5,481 nucleotides of DNA from Acidimicrobiaceae bacterium (GTDB taxonomy: Bacteria > Actinomycetota > Acidimicrobiia > Acidimicrobiales > RAAP-2), in assembly GCA_003157945.1 (NCBI GenBank), contig PMFY01000302.1, forward strand, positions 343-5,823. The letters are read 5' to 3'. The notes under the pieces are model-generated. The model searched no databases, was not told the origin of the DNA, and worked only from the letters and a program-made list of their open reading frames with translations. Positions 1-5,091 of the stretch are shown here, one piece after another; within the stretch, counting starts at the first letter, position 1, and each line of letters opens with the position of its first letter. A program made the position numbers and the translations under genes.

Positions 1-794
1 CGGGCGCTCAGTCCGCCGGGCTCCGGAGTCCCGGTCGCCGGCGCCGACCCCGGGTCGACCACGTCGACGTCGACCGACAGGAAGACGGCGTCACAGTCGT
101 CCAGCGCGATGGCGAAAGCCTCGGACAGGCACTCGTCGAGGCCCCGGGTGACCACCTCGGTCATCTCGTAGCTGCGCATCCCCTGGTCGGCCATCCAGTC
201 CAGCGTCTCGGGCTCGGGCCAGTAGCCCCGCAGCCCGACCTGTAGGAAGCGGTCACCCCGGACGGCACCGGACTCGATGAGCCGGCGCATCGGGGTGCCG
301 TGGCCGAGGAGGAGGCCGAACTGCTCGTTGGCCGTGTCGGCATGGGCGTCGAAGTGGATCATCGACACCCGGCCCCAGCCCACGTGGCGGGCACAGCCGG
401 TGGCGTCGGGAAAGGCGATGGTGTGATCGCCGCCGAGCACGATGGGAATGGCCCCGCTGCGGGCCACCGCCTCGACGGCGGCCTCGAGCCGGCGACACGA
501 GAGCTCGGTCTCACCGGACGGCATCTCGACGTCACCGACGTCCACGACCCCGAGCTCCACCAGCGGGTCGATGCCCAGCGCCAGGCTCGGACGCATCCCG
601 TCGTGGGGCAGGTAGTCGGTGAAGCGGATGGCCTGCGGTCCGAAGCGGCACCCCGAGCGGTGGCTGGTGCCGCCGTCGAAGGGGGCGCCGATGATGACCG
701 CACCGGCACCGGCGTAGCTGGCCGGCTCGTCCAGGTCGGCGGCCGGCACCCCGGCGAACGTGGCGTCCGGTCCGTACATGTTGCCCAGCCGCAT
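1..794 (-). CDS. Agmatinase/ureohydrolase-family enzyme, 3' end cut off by window
   Basis: This is a manganese-dependent amidinohydrolase of the arginase/agmatinase family, which releases urea from a guanidino compound in the cytoplasm. The first 264 residues are visible; family members usually have about 300-350, so only the C-terminus is missing. Visible landmarks are GAPFDGGTS (36-44) followed by RFGPQAIR (50-57), GGDH (121-124), HFDAHAD (147-153), HGTPMRRLIESG (165-176), and SVDVDVVDP followed by APATGTPEPGG (240-261). The expected binuclear metal ligands are all present: H124, D149, H151, D153, D242 and D244. The HGTPxRR segment and the VGLRG loop fit agmatinase-like members better than arginases. 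The start at 794 follows GAGGAG with a 5-nt spacer; M6 is a weaker alternative. It lies 97 bp downstream of the ferredoxin gene on the same strand. The substrate (agmatine, guanidinobutyrate, guanidinopropionate or another guanidine) cannot be decided from what is visible. Confidence 0.93.
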   Translation of the reverse strand, partial: MRLGNMYGPDATFAGVPAADLDEPASYAGAGAVIIGAPFDGGTSHRSGCRFGPQAIRFTDYLPHDGMRPSLALGIDPLVELGVVDVGDVEMPSGETELSCRRLEAAVEAVARSGAIPIVLGGDHTIAFPDATGCARHVGWGRVSMIHFDAHADTANEQFGLLLGHGTPMRRLIESGAVRGDRFLQVGLRGYWPEPETLDWMADQGMRSYEMTEVVTRGLDECLSEAFAIALDDCDAVFLSVDVDVVDPGSAPATGTPEPGGLSA

Positions 795-799
795 CAGGT

Positions 800-805
800 C
801 TCCTC
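800..805 (-). promoter_or_regulatory. Ribosome binding site of the ureohydrolase gene
   Basis: Read on the minus strand, GAGGAG lies 5 nt before the ATG at 794. It supports that start over the in-frame Met at residue 6. A strong site of its own suggests the gene does not depend on coupling to the ferredoxin gene. Confidence 0.75.
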
Positions 806-853
806 GCAGGTCACGACCGCTGTCGCCGGCCGGCCTCCCACCCTATCGGCGGC

Positions 854-881
854 GTGGGGCGGCCCCGCGGGACGGGCCCAC
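854..881 (-). other. GC-rich inverted repeat between ferredoxin and ureohydrolase genes
   Basis: The 97-bp gap holds GTGGG at 854-858 and CCCAC at 877-881 as outer arms. Inside them, the perfect short hairpin GGGGCGGCCCC lies at 856-866. It sits just past the ferredoxin stop in the direction of transcription, where a terminator or attenuator would be. No T-rich run follows on the minus strand, so a classical intrinsic terminator is not supported. In DNA this GC-rich such stems also arise by chance. Confidence 0.25.
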
Positions 882-891
882 CCCGGCGGCG

Positions 892-1089
892 TCAGTCCGA
901 GATCTCCTCGATGGCGTACTCGGGGCAGTTGGCGATGGCCAGCCGCGCCTTGTCCTCGAGCTCGGGTGGCACCGTGCCGTCACCGACCACGGACGACAGT
1001 CCGTAGTCGTCCACCGAGAACAGGTCGGGGGCCAGGCCGTAGCAGCGGGCGTGGCCGGTGCACTTCGTCTCGTCGACGCGGATCTTCAC
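892..1089 (-). CDS. Small single-cluster ferredoxin, probable P450 redox partner
   Basis: This 65-residue soluble ferredoxin probably carries electrons to the P450 encoded immediately upstream. Cluster residues are C10, C16 and C55, the last followed by P56. The N-terminal motif is CTGHARC, so the position that would hold a fourth Cys is H13. This CxxHxxC...CP arrangement is known from small actinobacterial ferredoxins with a [3Fe-4S] or atypical [4Fe-4S] cluster that serve P450s. The protein is acidic (many D and E, ending EEISD), as expected for docking on a P450. The start is GTG at 1089, overlapping the P450 stop by 4 bp (GTGA); no strong ribosome binding site is seen, so translational coupling is likely. 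Its frame stays open upstream through the P450 gene, so the start must be set from family length: KIRVDETKC is a typical ferredoxin N-terminus. No ferredoxin reductase gene lies in the window. Confidence 0.93.
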   Translation of the reverse strand: MKIRVDETKCTGHARCYGLAPDLFSVDDYGLSSVVGDGTVPPELEDKARLAIANCPEYAIEEISD

Positions 1090-2288
1090 GGGAACACCAC
1101 CGGGACGCTGCGGGGGCCGCGGACCTGGCCACCGGCCCAGGTCACCTCCGCACCCTGCTCGATACGGAACTCGGGGATGCGACGCAGCCACTCCTCGATG
1201 GCCACCCGCAGCTCCATGCGCGCCAGGTTGGACCCGGCGCACCGGTGGATCCCCGAGCCGAACGCCACGTGCCGGTTGTGGGCCCGGTCGAGGATGACCT
1301 TGTCCGGGTCCTCGAAGGCCTCCGGGTCCCGGTTGGCCGCCGGGAAGTTCATGAGCACCTTGTCGGCCGCGTGCATCGGGCAGCCCTCGAACTCGACGTC
1401 GGAGGTCACCACACGCGCCATGGTGACCGGCGAGTAGGCCCGCAGCAGCTCCTCGATGGCCAGCGGCATCGCCTCGGGGTCGTTCGCCAGCGTCTTGGCG
1501 TCCTCGGGGTGGGTGGCCAGGTGCCACAGCGACGACCCGATGGCCGACCACGTCGTGTCGACGCCGGCGATGAGGGTGATGGCGGCGATGCCCAGCACGA
1601 CGGCGTCCTCGAGCGGCTCGCCGTCCTGTTCGGTCTGGAGGAGGGCGCTGAGCAGGTCGTCGCCCGGCTCGGTCTTCCGCCGCTCCAGCTCGGTGACGAA
1701 GTACTCGATGAGGGCGAGGGTGCCCTCGCGCCGGCGCTCCTCGTCGTCGGCGAACTCGAGGACGTCGCGCACCCAGCCGGTGAACGTGTCCGACAGCGAC
1801 TCGGGCACCCCCAGGATCGAGGCGATGACCCGCACCGGAATCTGCTGTGCGTAGTCGGCGGCCGCATCGGCACGACCGTCGGCCAGGAAGCCGTCGATGA
1901 GCCGGTTGCACAGGTCACGGGTCATCGACTCGTAGCTCTCGACCTTCCGGTGGGAGAACCAGGGCAGCAGCAGCCGCCGCGTCCACGTGTGCATGGGTGG
2001 GTCGACCGAGATCGGGGGGACACCGTAGGGGAGCACCGGCTCCTCGGGCTCCTCACCGGTGAACGGGATCACCACGATGTCGAGCGAGCTGAAGTGCTCG
2101 ATGTCGTGGGCCAGGGCCACCACGTCCTTGTAGGTCGTGGGCAGCCACGTGCTCCCCCGCCGGTCGGTGTGGGCCACCGGGCACGACTGACGGAGCCCGT
2201 CCCAGATGCTGAACGGATCGTTCACGTACTCGGGACTGAGGACGTCGAAGTCCGTGTCCCACGCCTCAACCGGACGCACATCGGTCAT
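1086..2288 (-). CDS. Cytochrome P450 monooxygenase
   Basis: This 400-residue soluble bacterial P450 is full length and has no N-terminal membrane anchor. It would insert one oxygen atom from O2 into an organic substrate, using electrons from a ferredoxin. Landmarks in order: the C-helix H100/R104 pair in DPPMHTWTRR (heme propionate contacts), the I-helix oxygen-activation motif AGVDTT at 241-246 with acid-alcohol pair D244/T245, the K-helix ExxR at E280-R283, ANRDP at 318-322, and the heme-ligand loop FGSGIHRCAG at 343-352 with C350 as the thiolate ligand. All catalytic hallmarks are intact. ATG at 2288 is preceded by GAGGTGA. The gene overlaps the following ferredoxin gene by 4 bp, so the two form a redox pair. 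An AT-richer stretch with an inverted repeat lies just upstream and probably controls it. The CYP family and substrate are not assignable by eye; the ligase and SDR upstream suggest an organic acid or its derivative. Confidence 0.96.
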   Translation of the reverse strand: MTDVRPVEAWDTDFDVLSPEYVNDPFSIWDGLRQSCPVAHTDRRGSTWLPTTYKDVVALAHDIEHFSSLDIVVIPFTGEEPEEPVLPYGVPPISVDPPMHTWTRRLLLPWFSHRKVESYESMTRDLCNRLIDGFLADGRADAAADYAQQIPVRVIASILGVPESLSDTFTGWVRDVLEFADDEERRREGTLALIEYFVTELERRKTEPGDDLLSALLQTEQDGEPLEDAVVLGIAAITLIAGVDTTWSAIGSSLWHLATHPEDAKTLANDPEAMPLAIEELLRAYSPVTMARVVTSDVEFEGCPMHAADKVLMNFPAANRDPEAFEDPDKVILDRAHNRHVAFGSGIHRCAGSNLARMELRVAIEEWLRRIPEFRIEQGAEVTWAGGQVRGPRSVPVVFP

Positions 2289-2291
2289 CGG

Positions 2292-2298
2292 TCACCTC
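2292..2298 (-). promoter_or_regulatory. Ribosome binding site of the P450 gene
   Basis: GAGGTGA on the minus strand has its GAGG core 6 nt before the ATG at 2288. An out-of-frame ATG at 2307-2305 precedes it but has no comparable site and does not lead into the P450 frame. Confidence 0.7.
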
Positions 2299-2308
2299 AC
2301 GGGTCATG

Positions 2309-2330
2309 AGCGACAAGACAAATTGTCGCT
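2309..2330. promoter_or_regulatory. Operator-like inverted repeat upstream of the P450 gene
   Basis: AGCGACAA (2309-2316) and TTGTCGCT (2323-2330) form a perfect 8-bp inverted repeat with a 6-bp spacer. The 11-bp near-palindrome GACAAATTGTC (2317-2327) lies within it, so two overlapping dyads share the right arm. The site ends 20 bp before the P450 start codon, between any upstream promoter and the ribosome binding site, where repressor binding would block transcription. The size and symmetry suit a dimeric repressor such as a TetR-family protein, but this is inference. No regulator gene is in the window. An RNA hairpin in the 5' leader is an alternative reading. Confidence 0.5.
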
Positions 2331-2333
2331 GGA

Positions 2334-2348
2334 TGTTGCATTGTTGCA
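2334..2348. repeat. 7-bp direct repeat next to the operator-like palindrome
   Basis: TGTTGCA occurs twice with a single T between the copies (2334-2340 and 2342-2348). It starts 3 bp beyond the inverted repeat. Together they make the only AT-richer patch in the window: 15 of 36 bases are G or C across 2313-2348 by hand count. This is probably part of the P450 promoter region. A convincing -35/-10 pair could not be fixed; GACAAT on the minus strand (2320-2325 region) is at best a weak -10. Confidence 0.4.
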
Positions 2349-2422
2349 CGACGCCGCTCCGCCGGCACTGCGGACCTGATGGTCGACGGATCGGCCCAGG
2401 TCAGCACCCCGGTCGTGACGGG

Positions 2423-3259
2423 TCAGATGGTCAGCCCGCCGTCGACCGACAGCACGGCGCCCGTCGTGTACGAGGACTCGTCGGAGGCCAGGAAGGCGAT
2501 GGAGGCGGCGATCTCGGCCGGCGTCGAAAATCCCATCGGGCTCATGATCTTCGTGAGCTGCTTCGGGTCGGCACCTTCGGGGAGGTCGAACGAGCCGAGC
2601 AGCGGCGTGTCGGTGCCGCCGGGGGCCACCACGTTGGCCCGCACCCCGCGGTCGAGGTACTCGGCGGCCAGCGCCTTGGTGAACATCAGGAGACCGCCCT
2701 TGGAGGCACAGTAGGCGGCCGAGTAGGCCTGACCCATGAGCGCCGTGTTCGAGCACACGTTGACGATGGCACCGCCGTGTTCGAGCAGGTGGGGAAGGGC
2801 GGCCCGGCAGACCAGGAACGGGCCCGTCAGGTTGACGGCCAGGATCTTCTGCCAGCGCTCGAACGGCATGTCGTGGGAGTTGAAGAAGCCACCGATGCCG
2901 GCCACGTTGCACACCACCGTAGGGGGGCCCTGGTCGCCCACGATCGAGTCGACGGTCGAGGTGACCGACTGCTCGGAGGTGACGTCGCAGGTGTAGGCCA
3001 CCGCCGTCCCGCCGTCGGCGGTGATGCCCGCCACGGCGTCGACGACGGCGTCACCCATGACGTCGAGCGCGGCGACGGATGCCCCCTCGGCGGCCAGACG
3101 CCGGGCCGTGCCCCGACCGATGCCCGAACCGGCCCCGGTCACGATGGCCACCTTCCCTTCGAACCGCTTGACGAGGAAGGAGGCGAGGAGCGCGTCGGCG
3201 GCGTCGTGCTGCTCGCCGCCCTGTCCGAGCGTGATCTTGTGACTGGCTACCGGGCTCAT
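2423..3259 (-). CDS. Short-chain dehydrogenase/reductase (classical SDR)
   Basis: This NAD(P)-dependent cytoplasmic oxidoreductase of 278 residues would interconvert an alcohol and a ketone. It has the Rossmann dinucleotide motif TGAGSGIG (41-48), an acidic residue D66 after beta-2 that favours NAD(H), D92-V93 near the adenine, NVAG (118-121), N143, S170, and Y183-xxx-K187 in YCASK. The tetrad N143/S170/Y183/K187 is complete. It ends in the usual SVDGG segment. The start at 3259 is fixed by an ATGA overlap with the upstream ligase stop and by GGGGAG 5 nt before it, so the pair is translationally coupled. The oddity is that about 33 residues precede the first beta strand (FEGKVAIVTG), where classical SDRs have only a few, and no ATG, GTG or TTG codon lies nearer the fold. 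The substrate is unknown. Coupling to a CoA ligase suggests a hydroxyacyl-CoA or a related hydroxy acid, comparable in role to 2-hydroxycyclohexanecarboxyl-CoA dehydrogenases, but this is inference. Confidence 0.95.
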   Translation of the reverse strand: MSPVASHKITLGQGGEQHDAADALLASFLVKRFEGKVAIVTGAGSGIGRGTARRLAAEGASVAALDVMGDAVVDAVAGITADGGTAVAYTCDVTSEQSVTSTVDSIVGDQGPPTVVCNVAGIGGFFNSHDMPFERWQKILAVNLTGPFLVCRAALPHLLEHGGAIVNVCSNTALMGQAYSAAYCASKGGLLMFTKALAAEYLDRGVRANVVAPGGTDTPLLGSFDLPEGADPKQLTKIMSPMGFSTPAEIAASIAFLASDESSYTTGAVLSVDGGLTI

Positions 3260-4932
3260 GTGTTCTCCCCTGTCGTCGGTGCTGCCTGGTCCCGTGCCGC
3301 CCCGATCGGTTCCGCCGGGGTCGGTGCCGCGTCGGCCCGGCCCGGAGCGAACCGCTCGCGCAGGCTCTGCTTCAGGATCTTGCCGGCCGGGTTCCGGGGC
3401 ACGACATCGACCAGTTCGAGCTGCTCGGGAACGGCGTTGACCCGGAGTCCCTTGTCGCGTAGGTACGCGCCCATGGTGGCGAAGTCGAACGACTGCCCCT
3501 CGGCCACCGCCACCACCGCGCAGGCCCGCTCACCGGTCTTCGGGTCGGGCAGGCCGATGACGGCCACGTCGGTCACGGCGGGATGCTCGTAGAGGAGGTC
3601 CTCGACCTCCTTGGCGGAGATGTTCTCCCCGTGGCGGATGATGACGTCCTTGAGCCGACCGGTGATGGTGACGAAGCCGTCGTCGTCCACGACGCCGAGG
3701 TCGCCGCTCCGGAAGTAGCCCTCGGCGTCGAAGGCGTCGGCGTCGAGGGACGGGTCGAGGTAGCCGCGGATCACCTGGGGGCCCTTCAGGCGGATCTCGC
3801 CCTCCTGGCCCGGACCGGCGCGCGACCCGTCGAGGGCGACCACGATGAGCTCGACGCCCGGGGTGGGCCGCCCCTCGGTGTCGGCCAGCTTCCGGTCGGG
3901 ATCCTGCGTCGTGGCCATCACGACGATCGGCGCCTCGGTCAGGCCGTAGCCCGAGACGATGCCGACCCCGCCGATCTCGGCCTTGAGGTCGTAGTGGAGC
4001 TGCGGCGGCTTCGGCGCGCCACCGCCCGGGTACGAGCGCACGTGCGGGAAGATCGAGCCCCCGGTGGTGGCCCGCTGGGCGGCCAGGTAGGCGAGGTGGA
4101 ACGGCGTGCCCGACCCGGCCAGGGTGACCTCGTTGGCGGCCAGGAAGGCCGGCGTGCCGGTCGGGTCGAAGGCCTCGGTCGTCAACAGGGTGCAGCCGGT
4201 CATCAGCGCGGCGATCAGCCAGCCGATGCCGCCGATGTGGGTGAAGGGGAAGACGAGGGCCGACACGTCGTCGGCCCGCATGTCGAGGCACTCGGCCATG
4301 GCCAGGGCCGATGCGGTGACCGTCAGGTCGGTGTGGGTGGCGCCTTTGGGATCAGCCGTCGTGCCCGACGTGTAGAAGAGCCATCGGACCGGTGCGTGTG
4401 CGGCCGTGTCCGGGACGGCCTCGACCGGGGGCAGCACCGAGGGGTCGGCGTCGGGGAGGTCGCGGTCGACCACCAGCACCTCGAGCCCCGGGCGGTCGAC
4501 CGCCAGCTCACGGGCCATGGCCTCGAAGTCGAACCCGCGGTAGACGGTGGGCACGACCAGCAACGACGCCTCGCTCTGCGTCACGATGAACCCGACCTCG
4601 CGGTGGCGGTAGATCGGGATGAGCGGGTTCTGGCGGGCACCGAGGCGGCAGAGGGCGCCGACCAGCACGAGCGACTCGTTCCACGTCGGGAGCTCCCAGC
4701 TGACACTGGTGCCGGCCCGGACACCGTGCTCGGCGTAGAGCCCGGCTGCGACCCGAAGACAGGCGTCCCGGTAGCCGGCGAAGGTGAGCTCGTTCCCGGT
4801 GTCCTCACGGGCCAGCACCGCCTCGGGCGTGGCCGCCGCCCGCGCCTCGATCAGCCCCCAGAGCGTCGGGGCGAAGAGCCATCCCCGGGCATCCGCCCGC
4901 TCCTCCATCAGTGTCCTGGCCTCGTCGTCCAT
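3256..4932 (-). CDS. AMP-forming acyl-CoA synthetase/CoA ligase
   Basis: This 558-residue member of the adenylate-forming (ANL) superfamily would convert a carboxylic acid, ATP and CoA to acyl-CoA, AMP and pyrophosphate. Motifs in order: the phosphate-binding loop YTSGTTADPKG (187-197), YGLTEAP (329-335), YFRSGDLG (406-413) with ribose-binding D411, the hinge GRLKD (425-429), HGENISAKEVE (434-444), and PAGKILK (515-521) with catalytic K518. All are intact. The stretch NPLIPIYRHREVGFIVTQSE (102-121) followed by VVPTVYRGFD (126-135) resembles cyclohexanecarboxylate-type CoA ligases by memory; this points to a cyclic or medium-chain acid but does not prove it. Residues 530-558 form an Ala/Pro-rich, probably disordered tail outside the fold. 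The start at 4932 has AGGAG 11 nt upstream, a rather long spacer. The 3' end overlaps the SDR gene by 4 bp. Confidence 0.95.
   Translation of the reverse strand: MDDEARTLMEERADARGWLFAPTLWGLIEARAAATPEAVLAREDTGNELTFAGYRDACLRVAAGLYAEHGVRAGTSVSWELPTWNESLVLVGALCRLGARQNPLIPIYRHREVGFIVTQSEASLLVVPTVYRGFDFEAMARELAVDRPGLEVLVVDRDLPDADPSVLPPVEAVPDTAAHAPVRWLFYTSGTTADPKGATHTDLTVTASALAMAECLDMRADDVSALVFPFTHIGGIGWLIAALMTGCTLLTTEAFDPTGTPAFLAANEVTLAGSGTPFHLAYLAAQRATTGGSIFPHVRSYPGGGAPKPPQLHYDLKAEIGGVGIVSGYGLTEAPIVVMATTQDPDRKLADTEGRPTPGVELIVVALDGSRAGPGQEGEIRLKGPQVIRGYLDPSLDADAFDAEGYFRSGDLGVVDDDGFVTITGRLKDVIIRHGENISAKEVEDLLYEHPAVTDVAVIGLPDPKTGERACAVVAVAEGQSFDFATMGAYLRDKGLRVNAVPEQLELVDVVPRNPAGKILKQSLRERFAPGRADAAPTPAEPIGAARDQAAPTTGENT
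3265..3270 (-). promoter_or_regulatory. Ribosome binding site that fixes the SDR start
   Basis: GGGGAG on the minus strand lies inside the last codons of the ligase gene, 5 nt before the SDR ATG at 3259. With the ATGA stop/start overlap it settles the SDR start despite the unusual N-terminal extension that results. Confidence 0.75.
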
Positions 4933-4943
4933 GCTCGTCTGCG

Positions 4944-4948
4944 CTCCT
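4944..4948 (-). promoter_or_regulatory. Probable ribosome binding site of the CoA ligase gene
   Basis: AGGAG on the minus strand ends 11 nt before the ATG at 4932. The spacer is longer than ideal but usable, and the next in-frame Met (residue 9) has no better site. Confidence 0.5.
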
Positions 4949-4955
4949 GGTGTGG

Positions 4956-4970
4956 CCGGCCGGTGGCCGG
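4956..4970. other. Short GC hairpin in the ligase leader
   Basis: CCGGCC (4956-4961) and GGCCGG (4965-4970) can pair across a 3-nt loop, 23 bp before the ligase start. It has no T-run and is short enough to be chance in DNA this GC-rich. It could slow ribosome or polymerase entry into the ligase gene. Confidence 0.2.
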
Positions 4971-4977
4971 GTCGTGC

Positions 4978-5073
4978 GTGCGGTTCCTGACGGTCGTGCG
5001 GTTCCTGGCGGTCGTGTCGGCCTCTCCGGGGGGGGCTGTGCGGGTCCTCGGGGTGGTGTGGATCCTGGCGGTC
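4978..5073. repeat. Degenerate 18-bp tandem repeats between the first two genes
   Basis: On the plus strand four units share a pattern close to GTGCGGTTCCTGGCGGTC: 4978-4995, 4996-5013 (one base different from the first), 5038-5055 and 5056-5073. A diverged 24-bp segment (5014-5037, including a run of 8 G) sits in the middle, and a partial GTGCG copy follows at 5074. The array fills most of the 159-bp gap between the small protein's stop and the ligase start. Read on the minus strand, most units carry CAGGA, which looks like a ribosome binding site core, but no ATG follows. Slippage-driven expansion of a leader is the simplest explanation; a binding-site array is possible. Confidence 0.7.
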
Positions 5074-5091
5074 GTGCGTCCGCCGACGTGC

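Noticed and set aside
840..845. TAGGGT on the minus strand as a -10 box for the ureohydrolase gene
   Set aside because: The position is reasonable, but the hexamer 17 nt upstream (GCGGGG) has no resemblance to a -35 element, and such matches are common by chance.
760..1437. Plus-strand open frame of 225 codons
   Set aside because: It is antisense to the ferredoxin and the P450 C-terminus, has low-complexity composition, and has no convincing ribosome binding site.
300..2309. Plus-strand open frame of 669 codons spanning the ureohydrolase, ferredoxin and P450 genes
   Set aside because: It is antisense to three genes with complete catalytic motifs. Its translation is rich in Arg, Gly, His and Val with no domain, which is typical of the antisense frame in GC-rich genes.
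2373..2402. GACCTG/CAGGTC inverted repeat with an 18-nt loop after the SDR stop, considered as a terminator
   Set aside because: A 6-bp stem with a long loop and no T-run is too weak to call. The AT-rich dyad further along the gap is the more notable element.
2306..3592. Plus-strand open frame of 428 codons opposite the SDR and the ligase 3' end
   Set aside because: It is the antisense shadow of the SDR with no recognisable motif. It crosses the gap and the gene overlap without regard for their boundaries.
4978..5073. CRISPR-like array
   Set aside because: The units abut with no unique spacers, are only 18 bp long and are imperfect. These are tandem repeats, not repeat-spacer units.
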